A stretch of 64,000 nucleotides of DNA, taken from NCBI RefSeq assembly GCF_000721495.1, contig NZ_JOHY01000034.1, forward strand, positions 65,937-129,936. Direction: 5' to 3'. The notes beneath the pieces are model-generated. The model did not search any database. It was not told where the DNA came from and worked only from the letters and a program-made list of their open reading frames with translations. This document shows, piece after piece, positions 42,959-51,794 of the stretch. Both the position numbers and the translations under genes were made by a program. This DNA is from Streptomyces sp. NRRL F-5123. GTDB lineage: Bacteria; Actinomycetota; Actinomycetes; Streptomycetales; Streptomycetaceae. How positions within the stretch are numbered: the first letter of the stretch is position 1; every line of letters begins with the position of its first letter.

Positions 42959-43053
42959 TGCTGTGACCGGGAGGGTTTGCCGGTAGCTTGCGGCGTCCGG
43001 TGCGGTGCGTCGCAAGGCGCCGGATCGGCCTCGTAGTGGGCCTACTCGGTCGA
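42959..43053. mobile_element. MITE-like element, copy B
   Basis: About 95 bp beginning GTGCTGTGACCGGGAGGGTT and ending in the ~32 bp GGATCGGCCTCGTAGTGGGC...GGTCGA, which is the reverse complement of the end of copy A (22634-22665). It interrupts the 3' end of the beta-helix gene right after FNFTPAG. The in-frame peptide it adds includes RKLPANPPGHSTG, very similar to [12 protein letters not shown] added by copy A. Confidence 0.6.
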
Positions 43054-44978
43054 CCCGCCGGGGTGAAGTTGAACGAGCCGCAGTTGTTGACGCCCACGGC
43101 CCCGACGTTGCGGGCATCGACGTTCTCGAAGGTCGCGCCGCCCGCGGACCGGGCACTGAGTACGGAGGTGCCGGTGCCGTCGACCTGGATGTCCTTGAAG
43201 TGCACGTCGGTGATCGTGTACCGGTCCTTCACCGGGAAGTCGGTGACCAGCATGATCGCGTTGTAGGTGCTGTCGAGGAAGTGGTCGCCGGTCACCTGGA
43301 TGTCGGCGTCGATGTTCTTCTCCAGCGCGTAGAACCAGATCGCGCCGAGCCCGATGTTCCAGTTCAGCTCGTACGTGCCCGCGCGCACCGTGGTGTTGTC
43401 GGTGATCTTCAGCGAGCCGGTGAAGGGCTCGGCGCCGAAGCGGGAGCCGACCTGGATCGCGCTGCCCTCGCGGACGGGGTCGGCGATCAGGTTCGCCGAG
43501 ACGGTGTTGTCCGTGCCGCCGTAGAGGGCGATGCCGTTGGCGAGGACGGGGGTCTGCACGGTGTTGTGGTCGACGGTGTTGCCCGCGTCCTCGACCTTGT
43601 CCGACCACAACGCGAGCGCGTCGTCACCGGTGTTGCGCAGGAAGTTGTTCGAGATGACCGAACGCGTCACGCCGGTGTGGAAGTTGATGCCGTCGGCGAT
43701 CTGGTCGACGACCACGTTGTTGGTGATCCTCAGATTGCTCATCGGCCCGTCGAACCACATGCCGACCTTGGTGTGCTGGATGTACAGGCCGTCGATCGTG
43801 GAGTTGCTGAGCGCGCCGCCGACGCCGTTGACCTGGTCGGTGTCGATGCGCTCGCGGACGTCGCCCTCGATCGCGAAACCGGACAGGTGGACGTCCGAAC
43901 TGCCGCCCTGCGCCGCGTCCTTGCCGTAGAAACCGACCCCGGTGTGCACAGATCCTCCCCCAGGCCCTTCGGGCTGGGAGGTACCCCCAGGGGCGGGCGT
44001 GGCGAGGTCCACTTGGTGGCCCTTGAGGATCGTGTACCAGCTGCCCGCGCCCTCGATCGTGACGTGGTCGACGACGATGTGCCGGCTGACCTGGTACGTG
44101 CCCGGCGGGATGTAGACCTTGAGGTGGGCGCGCTGCGCGAACGCGACGGCCTTGTCGATCGCCGCCGCCGAGTCGCGGTGCCCGGTCGGGTCGGCGCCGA
44201 ACAGCAGCACGTCGGCCGCCGGCAGATCCACCTTCGGCGGCGCGACGAGCTGCGAGTCCAGCAGGTCGACCGTGGTGGCCGCGGCCCCGGCGGGCACGGA
44301 CAGCCGCACCTTCTCGCCCGCCTTGTACGTACGGCCCAGCAGCAGCCGCTGCTCGTCGTAGAAGTGGTTGGGCCGGAAGGGCTTGGCGAAGACCGGCGCC
44401 GGGGTGGTGTCCTGCGGGACGCAGCCGCACTCGGTGACCCAGTAGTCCGGGTGCAGGATGTCGGCGCCCGGGTCGTTCGAGAACGGGTAGAGGTTGTAGA
44501 GCCAGGCGTACTGCGAGGTCAGCGTCATGGTCCTCGTCGTGCCGCCGACGCCCACCTTCAGCGGGGAGGTGAGCCCGCCGCCCTCGGGGGCGTCCGGGAT
44601 GCTGTAGCGCACGTTGATCGCGTTGGCCGCGCTCGGCAGCGTGAACTCGACGTACTGCCCCGGCTGGAGCGTCACCGCGCTGCGGCCCGACGCCTCCGCG
44701 GGCAGCGTGTACGCGTCCCTCCCCGGCCCGATGACCGTGCCGTTCGTGACCGCGTTCTCGGCCTCCTGCTCGGCGAAGCCGACGCTCGCACCGCGCCCGG
44801 CGGTCAGCGCCGGGTCCAGCGCCGCCCGGGTGACCCGGGCCTTGCCCTGCCCGGCCTGCCCCGCCCCCTTGGCCGCCGCCGCTCCGGCACCCAGCACGCC
44901 GAACGCCGCAGCGGTCGCGGTGACCGCCGCGACCGCCACAACGGCTCTTCGCCGCGGGCCTGTTGACCATCTCGCCAT
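43050..44978 (-). CDS. Secreted right-handed parallel beta-helix protein, 3' end disrupted
   Basis: About 640 native residues. ATG 44978 begins a signal peptide (MARWSTGPRRRAVVAVAAV ... GAAAAKG). Residues about 60-180 are a CBM-like domain (AEQEAENAVTNG-type, LQPGQYVEFTLPSAANAINV). From about 230 there is a pectate-lyase-like beta-helix: LLFGADPTGHRDSAAAIDKA, HIVVDHVTIEGAGSWYTILK, GINFHTGVTRSVISNNFLRN, NTGDDALALWSDK. It likely degrades or binds a polysaccharide. Homology ends at NNCGSFNFTPAG, where the 42959-43053 element begins. No stop follows, so the frame continues into the YfhO-like gene. Confidence 0.75.
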
Positions 44979-45388
44979 CGACAGCTCGATTCTCTCGGGA
45001 CACCTCGGGTGGGGGTTCCGCCGCGCGCGGGCGGCGGCGGTGAGGGTGAATTTAGGACCCTCCGGACCGACGGCACAAGGTGCGTGCGCTCGGTATTTCG
45101 TGTCTGTGCCGAGCAACTTCATGAGATTGCGCAGTTCTTGCGGTCGGAGTTCGGAGCGTTGCGGTGCCGGAGGGGACGGACGGGGGCCGGCGGACGGGAG
45201 GGGTTCCAGCCGAAAGCGGACAGCACGGGATGGTTGAGCCGGATCGGTGCGGGATTGACCTCACAGACATTTCGCCGCCGCTTTGGCAGGATGGCCGGAG
45301 CAGTCGGACTGGCGTCGGCTCTGCGGGGCAGGCGACGGTGGACGGTACGGCACCGGAGTCAGCAGCGGCGGACGACAGGGGCTGAGGC

Positions 45389-46426
45389 ATGGGTATGGGG
45401 AATGCGACGTCGGCGGCGTACGGCACCCGGAGACTCCTCCCCCGACCACCACGCATCCCGCTCCCCGACCGGCTCCCCCACCTCCTCCCGGAGCTGGCAC
45501 TGCTCGTCGCCGTCCAGGCCGTCTACAAGTACGGGCGGAAGGTCGCCAACGGCCACACCGAGGAGGCGTTCCACCACGCCGACCACGTGTGGTCGTTCGA
45601 GCGCGCGGTGCACCTGCCGAGCGAACACTCCGTGCAGCAGCTGCTGCTGCACAGCCACACGCTCGTGCACACCGCCAACTACCTCTACGCGACGGTGCAC
45701 TTCCCGGCGATGCTGCTCTTCCTGGGCTACATGTTCGTGCGCAGGCGCGCGCACTACCTGTGGATCCGGCGCGCGATCGTCATCCAGACGATGCTGGCGC
45801 TGCTCGGCCACCTGCTCTTCCCGCTCGCGCCGCCGCGCATGCTGCCCGGCGACGGCATGATCGACACCGCCGCGGTGTACGGGCCCGCGGTCTACGGCAA
45901 GCCCGAGACGCACTCGATGGCGAACCAGTTCGCCGCGATGCCGTCGCTCCACGTCGGCTGGGCCCTGGCGATCGCGGTGGGTCTCATCGCCTCCCACCGC
46001 TCCCGCTGGCGCTGGCTGTGGCTGCTGCACCCGCTGCTGACGATGCTCGTCGTGGTCGGCACGGCCAACCACTACTGGCTCGACTGCATCATCGGCTCAC
46101 TCCTCCTGGGCCTCGCCCTCTCCCTCGTCCCGGGCCCGACCCCGGGCCTGTCCCCCACCGACTCCCACCCCTGGGTGTGGCCCCTGCGCCGGGAGCCGCC
46201 CCGACAGGGGGCGGCTGCGCCGCGGGGCGAGCGTTCTCTGCTGCGCAGGGCGGTGAGCGTTCTTGGGGGCGCGTGGGGGCACCTCCCAGGCGAAGCCCTG
46301 GGGGAGAACTGCGCGAGCAGCCCCCCACCGGCCGGTGGTCCTGGGGGCGCCTCCCGGGCGGAGGTCCGGGGGAGGACCGAACTGCCCCTTTCGGACGGTG
46401 GCGACCCGCGCCACGTACGCGGCTGA
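45389..46426 (+). CDS. PAP2 superfamily membrane phosphatase, C-terminus extended by a repeat
   Basis: 345-residue frame. About six membrane helices in the first 260 residues; the phosphatase signature is AAMPSLHVGWALAIAVG and GTANHYWLDCIIGSLLLG (catalytic His and Asp), resembling the inositol-phosphoceramide-synthase-like branch of PAP2. It likely acts on a lipid phosphate at the outer membrane face. After about residue 290 the frame enters the dispersed repeat at 46265 (GGAWGHLPGEALGENCAS is repeat-encoded), so the last ~55 residues are not family sequence. The 410-bp upstream gap (44979-45388) shows no other gene. Confidence 0.8.
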   Translation: MGMGNATSAAYGTRRLLPRPPRIPLPDRLPHLLPELALLVAVQAVYKYGRKVANGHTEEAFHHADHVWSFERAVHLPSEHSVQQLLLHSHTLVHTANYLYATVHFPAMLLFLGYMFVRRRAHYLWIRRAIVIQTMLALLGHLLFPLAPPRMLPGDGMIDTAAVYGPAVYGKPETHSMANQFAAMPSLHVGWALAIAVGLIASHRSRWRWLWLLHPLLTMLVVVGTANHYWLDCIIGSLLLGLALSLVPGPTPGLSPTDSHPWVWPLRREPPRQGAAAPRGERSLLRRAVSVLGGAWGHLPGEALGENCASSPPPAGGPGGASRAEVRGRTELPLSDGGDPRHVRG

Positions 46427-46477
46427 GCGCGCATTCCTCCCCCGGGCTCCGCCCGGGAGGTACCCCCACGCGCCCCC
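46265..46477. repeat. Dispersed hairpin repeat overlapping the PAP2 3' end
   Basis: 213 bp with perfect 15-bp inverted ends (GGGGGCGCGTGGGGG at 46265-46279, complement at 46463-46477). Contains CACCTCCCAGGCGAAGCCC, GGGGGAGAACTGCGCGAGCA, CCGAACTGCCCCTTTCGG and the inverted CTCCGCCCGGGAGGTACC. A further partial copy follows at 46514-46585 (AGGGGCGCGGGGAACTGCGC). Confidence 0.8.
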
Positions 46478-46632
46478 TGAACGACGGGCGCCCTGCGCGC
46501 GGAGAGCACCCGTCAGGGGCGCGGGGAACTGCGCGACCAGCCCAGCGCCGGCGGAAGATCGCGACGCCCACCGCAAGGGGCACCCCGGAGCGCCCGTGAC
46601 AGAGCGGGATTCAGTGCTTAGGGTTCGTGAAT

Positions 46633-48183
46633 ATGGATATGCACACCGTGCTCATCGGCTCCGAAGGGGCCACCTCCGGAGACGTACTGGCCGTCGCACG
46701 CGCCAACGCACAGGTCCGCCTCGCGGAAAGCGCCGTCGGGGCGATGGCCGCGGCCCGCCGCGTCGTGGACGCGCTCGCGGCGAAACCGGAGCCGGTGTAC
46801 GGCGTGTCCACCGGCTTCGGCGCCCTCGCCGTCCGCCACATCAGCCCCGAGCTGCGCGCGCAGCTCCAGCGCTCGCTGGTGCGCTCGCACGCCGCGGGCA
46901 TGGGGCCGCGGGTCGAGCGGGAGGTCGTCCGCGCGCTGATGTTCCTGCGGCTCAAGACGCTCGCGTCGGGCCGCACCGGCGTGCGGCCGGTGGTCGCGCA
47001 GACGATGGCCGCGCTGCTGAACGCGGGCATCACCCCCGTCGTCCACGAGTACGGCAGCCTCGGCTGCTCCGGCGACCTCGCGCCGCTCGCGCACTGCGCC
47101 CAGGTCCTCATGGGCGAGGGCGAGGCGGAGGGCCCGGACGGGCAGGTCCGGCCCGCGGGCGAGCTGCTCGCCGAGCACGGCATCGACCCGGTCGAGCTGC
47201 GCGAGAAGGAGGGCCTGGCCCTCATCAACGGCACCGACGGCATGCTCGGCATGCTGGTCATGGCCTGCGCGGACCTCGCCCGCCTCTTCACCTCCGCGGA
47301 CATCACCGCGGCCCTGACCCTCGAAGCGCTGCTCGGCACGGAGAAGGTGCTCGCGCCCGAGCTGCACGCGATCCGCCCGCACCCGGGCCAGGCGGCGAGC
47401 GCGGCGAACATGCTGAAGGTGCTGGCGGGATCGGGCCTGACGGGGCATCACCAGGACGACGCCCCGCGCGTGCAGGACGCGTACTCCGTGCGCTGCGCCC
47501 CGCAGGTCGCGGGCGCGGGCCGGGACACCCTCGCGCACGCCCGTACGGTCGCCGACCGCGAGCTGGCGGCGGCCGTCGACAACCCGGTCATTACGGAGGA
47601 CGGCCGGATCGAGTCGAACGGGAACTTCCACGGCGCCCCCGTCGGCTACGTCCTGGACTTCCTCGCGATCGCCGCCGCCGACCTCGCCTCGATCGCGGAG
47701 CGGCGCACCGACCGGCTGCTGGACAAGAACCGCTCGCACGGCCTACCGCCCTTCCTGGCGGACGACCCGGGCGTGGACTCGGGGCTGATGATCGCGCAGT
47801 ACACGCAGGCCGCGCTGGTCAGCGAGCTGAAGCGGCTCGCGGTGCCCGCGTCCGTGGACTCGATCCCGTCCTCGGCGATGCAGGAGGACCACGTCTCGAT
47901 GGGCTGGTCGGCGGCGCGCAAGCTGCGCACGGCGGTGGAGGCGCTCGCGCGGGTCGTGGCGGTGGAGATGGTCGCGGCGACCCGGGCGCTGGAGATCAGG
48001 GCGATCGGCGGCGGCTCCCCCGCCCCCGCGACGGCGGCGGTGCTGGCGGCGGCGCGCGAGGCCGGGGTGGCGGGCCCGGGCCGGGACCGCTTCCTGGCCC
48101 CCGACCTGGAGGCGGCGTACGTGTTCGTACGGTCCGGCGCCCTGGTGAGCGCGGCCGAGCAGGTCACGGGCCCGCTGGCGTAG
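46633..48183 (+). CDS. hutH: Histidine ammonia-lyase
   Basis: 516 residues, full length. Converts histidine to urocanate and ammonia, first step of histidine use. The MIO cofactor tripeptide is Cys145-Ser146-Gly147 in EYGSLGCSGDLAPLAH, where many HALs have ASG; CSG is also known from Streptomyces. Other marks are YGVSTGFGALAVRHISPEL, LINGTDGMLGMLVMACADLA, LLDKNRSHGLPPFL and SSAMQEDHVSMGWSAARKLR. GTG 46627, ATG 46633 and ATG 46639 are all in frame; homologues begin at MHTV (46639). No other hut gene is nearby. Confidence 0.95.
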   Translation: MDMHTVLIGSEGATSGDVLAVARANAQVRLAESAVGAMAAARRVVDALAAKPEPVYGVSTGFGALAVRHISPELRAQLQRSLVRSHAAGMGPRVEREVVRALMFLRLKTLASGRTGVRPVVAQTMAALLNAGITPVVHEYGSLGCSGDLAPLAHCAQVLMGEGEAEGPDGQVRPAGELLAEHGIDPVELREKEGLALINGTDGMLGMLVMACADLARLFTSADITAALTLEALLGTEKVLAPELHAIRPHPGQAASAANMLKVLAGSGLTGHHQDDAPRVQDAYSVRCAPQVAGAGRDTLAHARTVADRELAAAVDNPVITEDGRIESNGNFHGAPVGYVLDFLAIAAADLASIAERRTDRLLDKNRSHGLPPFLADDPGVDSGLMIAQYTQAALVSELKRLAVPASVDSIPSSAMQEDHVSMGWSAARKLRTAVEALARVVAVEMVAATRALEIRAIGGGSPAPATAAVLAAAREAGVAGPGRDRFLAPDLEAAYVFVRSGALVSAAEQVTGPLA

Positions 48184-48239
48184 GGCTCCGGACCCGGACG
48201 GGTCACGGGCCGCCGGCGCAAGGCCGCGGCGGAGGGGCG

Positions 48240-48542
48240 TCAGGGCGTGGTGTCGGGCTCCGGTTCCTCGGCCTGGCGGGCTCGGCGGGTCGACTCGACG
48301 AGCAGGCCCGCCCCGACGACGAGGAAGACGGCGCCGCCGATCAGGTACGGCCTGGTGTTGAAGGCCCCGGTGTCGGCGAGGCCCCCGTCCTCGTCCGCCT
48401 TCTGCACGTCAGCCGCGGCGGCGTGCGCGGCCGGGGCGGCGGCGGGGGCGTGCTCGGTGCTGGCGCTCGCGGTGGGGACGAAGTACAGCGCGGCAAGGAC
48501 GGCGCCGGCGGCTGCCACCACGTAAGGGCGGGGCGAGGCCAT
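48240..48542 (-). CDS. Small LAxTG cell-wall-anchored protein (class E sortase substrate)
   Basis: 100 residues, ATG 48542. A signal peptide (VVAAAGAVLAALYFVPTASA) is followed by an Ala/His/Pro-rich middle of only about 40 residues and the sorting signal GGLADTGAF, then a membrane helix (PYLIGGAVFLVVGAGLLVE) and a basic tail STRRARQ. LAxTG is the motif used by class E sortases, which anchor chaplins and other surface proteins in Streptomyces. The exposed part is very short, so it is probably a linker or hydrophobin-like coat piece. No sortase gene is adjacent. Confidence 0.75.
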   Translation of the reverse strand: MASPRPYVVAAAGAVLAALYFVPTASASTEHAPAAAPAAHAAAADVQKADEDGGLADTGAFNTRPYLIGGAVFLVVGAGLLVESTRRARQAEEPEPDTTP

Positions 48543-48841
48543 GGGAACCCCCAGGGGTTGCGACGACGTGACCGTGGCCACCGATCGTAGTGACCTCCGC
48601 CACTCCTTGGGAAGCCGCCCCCCGGCACGCCCCCGGGCCCCCGCTCCGTCGGCCTACACCCGCCGCCCCCTCATCGCGGACAGCCCGCACACGCGAGGGC
48701 ACGTACCGTCACCGCACGCGTGCGATGGAACACAATATCGGACAGAAAGGGTGATTTGCCCCGTCGTGGCTGTTTCCATGGTCGGAAGAAGCCCGCAGGC
48801 CGTACCGGCCGCGGGGGACTACTGCCGCATTGGAGAGCTGC

Positions 48842-50203
48842 GTGACGCCGCCCGAGAACGGATCCGCCCCGACCGAGGCCCCTGCCAAGCACCGCAAGAT
48901 CACCACCCGCCGCACCCTCGCGGCAGTCGCCGTGCTGATGGGCGGCGCCGTCGCCCTCACCGCGTGCAACAGCGGCGGCGGGAGCCACGCGGACGGCAAG
49001 GCGTCCCCCTCGGCGTCGGCGACGTCGTCGGCCCAGGCCCCCTCGTCGTCCCCCTCGGCGACGAGCCAGGCCACCGAGGACGCGGCGGCGGCCAAGCACG
49101 CCTCGGCCGCGAAGATCACCATCACCCCGAAGAACGGCTCGACCGGCGCGAAGGTCAGCGGCGCGGTGAAGGTGACCGTCAGCGGCGGCACCCTGAGCAG
49201 CGTCACGATGAAGGCCAAGTCCGGGGGCAAGGCCGTGGCCGGCAAGCTGTCCGCGGACAAGAAGACCTGGACGCAGAGCGGCTCGCTCGCGCACAGCACC
49301 CAGTACACGGTCTCCGCCGCCGCGAGCGACGCGCAGGGCACGCCCACCGCCGCGACCGCGACCTTCGCGACCGCGGCCGCGAAGCCGTCGACCTTCACCG
49401 GCTACTTCACGCCCGAGGACGGCTCGACCGTGGGCGTCGGCATGCCGGTGTCGATCAACTTCGACCACGCCATATCCACCGGGGACCGCGCCGACGTGCA
49501 GCGCGCCGTCACCGTGTCGTCCACCAGCGGCCAGACGGTCGTCGGCCACTGGTTCAACAGCAAGCGCCTGGACCTGCGCCCGCAGAACTACTGGGTCGCC
49601 GGCACGCACGTGACCGTGACGATGAACTGGAAGGGCGTAGAGGGCGCCCCCGGTGTCCACGGCACGCAGCACAAGACGATCGGCTTCGACATCGGCCGCT
49701 CGCAGGTCTCCACCGTCGACACCCGGACGCACATGATGACCGTCGTGCGCGACGGCCAGGTCGTCCGCACCGTCCCGATCTCCGCGGGCAGCCAGGACCA
49801 CACCACCTACGACGGCCAGATGGTCATCGAGGAGAAGCACGAGACGACCCGGATGAACGGGGCGACCGTCGGCTTCACCGACGACGACGGCAAGGGCGAG
49901 TACGACATCCCGGACGTGCCGCACGCCATGCGGCTCAGCGACTCCGGGACGTTCATCCACGGCAACTACTGGGGCGACCCGTCCGTCTTCGGCAACGTCA
50001 ACACCAGCCACGGCTGCATCGGCATCGAGGACGTCAAGGGCGGCGGCGACCCCACCACCGACGCCGCCTGGTTCTACGACAACTCGCTGGTCGGCGACGT
50101 CGTGACGGTCGTCAACTCGCCCGACAAGGTCATCCAGCCCAGCAACGGCCTCAACGGCTGGAACATGACATGGAGCCAGTGGGTGGCGGGCTCGGCTCTG
50201 TAA
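48842..50203 (+). CDS. L,D-transpeptidase lipoprotein (Ig-like and YkuD domains)
   Basis: 453 residues, GTG 48842 after GGAGAG. The lipobox is VALTACNSGG, then a Ser/Ala linker, two Ig-like domains (ITITPKNGSTGAKVSGAVKV; TPEDGSTVGVGMPVSINFDH) and a C-terminal YkuD domain with the catalytic motif GTFIHGNYWG ... NTSHGCIGIED, nucleophile Cys392. It makes 3-3 peptidoglycan crosslinks or attaches proteins, as in LdtMt2-type enzymes. The 3' end overlaps the convergent ROK gene by 53 bp. Confidence 0.93.
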   Translation: MTPPENGSAPTEAPAKHRKITTRRTLAAVAVLMGGAVALTACNSGGGSHADGKASPSASATSSAQAPSSSPSATSQATEDAAAAKHASAAKITITPKNGSTGAKVSGAVKVTVSGGTLSSVTMKAKSGGKAVAGKLSADKKTWTQSGSLAHSTQYTVSAAASDAQGTPTAATATFATAAAKPSTFTGYFTPEDGSTVGVGMPVSINFDHAISTGDRADVQRAVTVSSTSGQTVVGHWFNSKRLDLRPQNYWVAGTHVTVTMNWKGVEGAPGVHGTQHKTIGFDIGRSQVSTVDTRTHMMTVVRDGQVVRTVPISAGSQDHTTYDGQMVIEEKHETTRMNGATVGFTDDDGKGEYDIPDVPHAMRLSDSGTFIHGNYWGDPSVFGNVNTSHGCIGIEDVKGGGDPTTDAAWFYDNSLVGDVVTVVNSPDKVIQPSNGLNGWNMTWSQWVAGSAL

Positions 50204-51389
50204 GGGCCCGCTCCGACACGTTGCGGATCCAGGTCGCGGGGTCGTCCAGCACGGTACGCACCGAGCTGTAGGCGGCCCCGCGCAGTACGCCGTCGCGGCC
50301 CAGCCGGGAGATCACCACGTCCTGCGCCCGCCACCGGCGGTCCGTGACGCGCGCGGCCAGCTCGCGCCGCACGCCCGGCAGCAGCCAGGGCGCGAGGTCC
50401 GCGAGGGGGCCGCCGACCACCACGGCCTGCGGGTCCAGCAGGTTCACCGCGCCGCTCAGGGCTATGCCCAGGGCGGCGCCCGCCTCTTCCAGCGCCCGCA
50501 GCGCCGCCGGGTCGCCCGCGACCGCCGCGGCCTTCAGCGCCGGACCGCGCCCCGCGCTCACGCCCGCGGCGCGCAGCAGCGCCTCCTCGCCGGCGTACGT
50601 CTCCAGGCAGCCCGTCGCCCCGCACGAGCACGGGGGTCCCTCCGGGCGCACGGGCATGTGCCCCAGCTCGCCCGCGAAGCCGCGCGCCCCGCGGAAGAGC
50701 CGGCCCTCCACGACCAGCGCGGCACCGATGCCGATCTCGGCGGAGACGTGCACGAAGTCCGCGAGGCCGCCGTCGTGGCCGCCGAGCCACAGCTCGGCGA
50801 GGGCGCCGAGGTTGGCCTCGTTCTCCACGGCGGTGGACGTCTCAGGGAAGGCGGCGTCGAGCGGTACGTCCTCCCACCCGAGGTTGGGGGCGCGCAGGAC
50901 GGTCCGGTGGTCGGGGCCGATGAGTCCCGGTACGGCGACGGTCGTCCGTACGGCGGTCAGCCCGGCTTCCTCCGCCCGCCGGATGACCTCGCCCGTCAGC
51001 TCGGCCAGCTCCCCGAGCACGGCCCCGGCGGGGCGGCCCCGGTTGGCGGCGGGCCGCTCGGCGCGGGCCCGCACCCGGCCGCGCAGGTCCACCGCGCACG
51101 CGGCGAGGTGGTCCACGCCGATCTCCGCGCCGATGCCCGCGGGGCCCGTCTCGGTGAGCGCCAGCACGGTGCCGGGGCGCCCGACCGTCCCCGGCCGCTG
51201 CGCGCCCTGCTCCTCGAGGAGGCCGGCCGCGAGCAGCTCGTCGACGAGCGTCGACACGGTGGCCCGGGTCAGCCCGACCTCCGCGGCGACCGCGGCCCTC
51301 GTCACGTTCGCGCCCGCGGCGAGCGCTTTCATGACCAGCGCCATGTTCCGCCGCCGCAGCCCGGCCTGCGCGCCGGTCCCTTTCCCCAC
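50151..51389 (-). CDS. ROK family transcriptional repressor (XylR-like)
   Basis: 412 residues. N-terminal winged helix (GLRRRNMALVMKALAAGANV, TRAAVAAEVGLTRATVSTLV), then a sugar-kinase-like ROK domain (AVPGLIGPDHRTVLRAPNLG, HVSAEIGIGAALVVEGRLFR, GELGHMPVRPEG) with the zinc motif CSCGATGCLETYAG. GTG 51389 follows GGAGGAG. It is the likely xylose-responsive repressor of xylB and xylA just upstream, from which it is separated by a cluster of dispersed repeats. Confidence 0.9.
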   Translation of the reverse strand: MGKGTGAQAGLRRRNMALVMKALAAGANVTRAAVAAEVGLTRATVSTLVDELLAAGLLEEQGAQRPGTVGRPGTVLALTETGPAGIGAEIGVDHLAACAVDLRGRVRARAERPAANRGRPAGAVLGELAELTGEVIRRAEEAGLTAVRTTVAVPGLIGPDHRTVLRAPNLGWEDVPLDAAFPETSTAVENEANLGALAELWLGGHDGGLADFVHVSAEIGIGAALVVEGRLFRGARGFAGELGHMPVRPEGPPCSCGATGCLETYAGEEALLRAAGVSAGRGPALKAAAVAGDPAALRALEEAGAALGIALSGAVNLLDPQAVVVGGPLADLAPWLLPGVRRELAARVTDRRWRAQDVVISRLGRDGVLRGAAYSSVRTVLDDPATWIRNVSERALTEPSPPPTGSMSCSSR

Positions 51390-51516
51390 GGTCTCCTCCG
51401 GAGGTCCTTAGCGTTTGCGCCCGGGCCTGTGCAACCCGGGCCTGCCCTTCCCGACTCCCCTCCAGCCCTCCGGGCTGCCCCTTGCTCTCCCTCCGGGACC
51501 TTACGGCCGGTGGATG

Positions 51517-51765
51517 GCTGGTCGCGCAGTTCCCCGCGCCCCTGGTTGTCGCCGTCCCCCGCATCGCCGAGCCCCGAGGGGTTCCCTGCCACGCCGGGCA
51601 AGCGCCCCGCAGGGGAGCGTGGGGGCACCTCCCAGGCGAAGCCTGGGGGAGAACTGCGCGAGCAACCCCCGCCAGGGGAAAGGCTCCATGCCACGCCAAG
51701 TGGCAATCACCCAGGGGCGCGGGGAACTGCGCGCGCAACCACCCACCGGCGGAAGATCGCGCAGC
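51517..51765. repeat. Cluster of dispersed hairpin repeat parts between xylB and ROK genes
   Basis: Contains GGCTGGTCGCGCAGTTCCCC, GCGCCCCTGG, then GTGGGGGCACCTCCCAGGCG, AAGCCTGGGGGAGAACTGCG, and CAGGGGCGCGGGGAACTGCG near 51711. At least two family copies are nested or joined here. It fills the 405-bp gap 51390-51794; no gene was seen. Confidence 0.7.
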
Positions 51766-51794
51766 CCACCCCGGGCGGCAGCCCGAAGCGCCCC

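Noticed and set aside
44979..45388. Small plus-strand frames in the gap before the PAP2 gene
   Set aside because: No ribosome site, no conserved motif, and composition like neighbouring non-coding sequence; probably a divergent promoter region.
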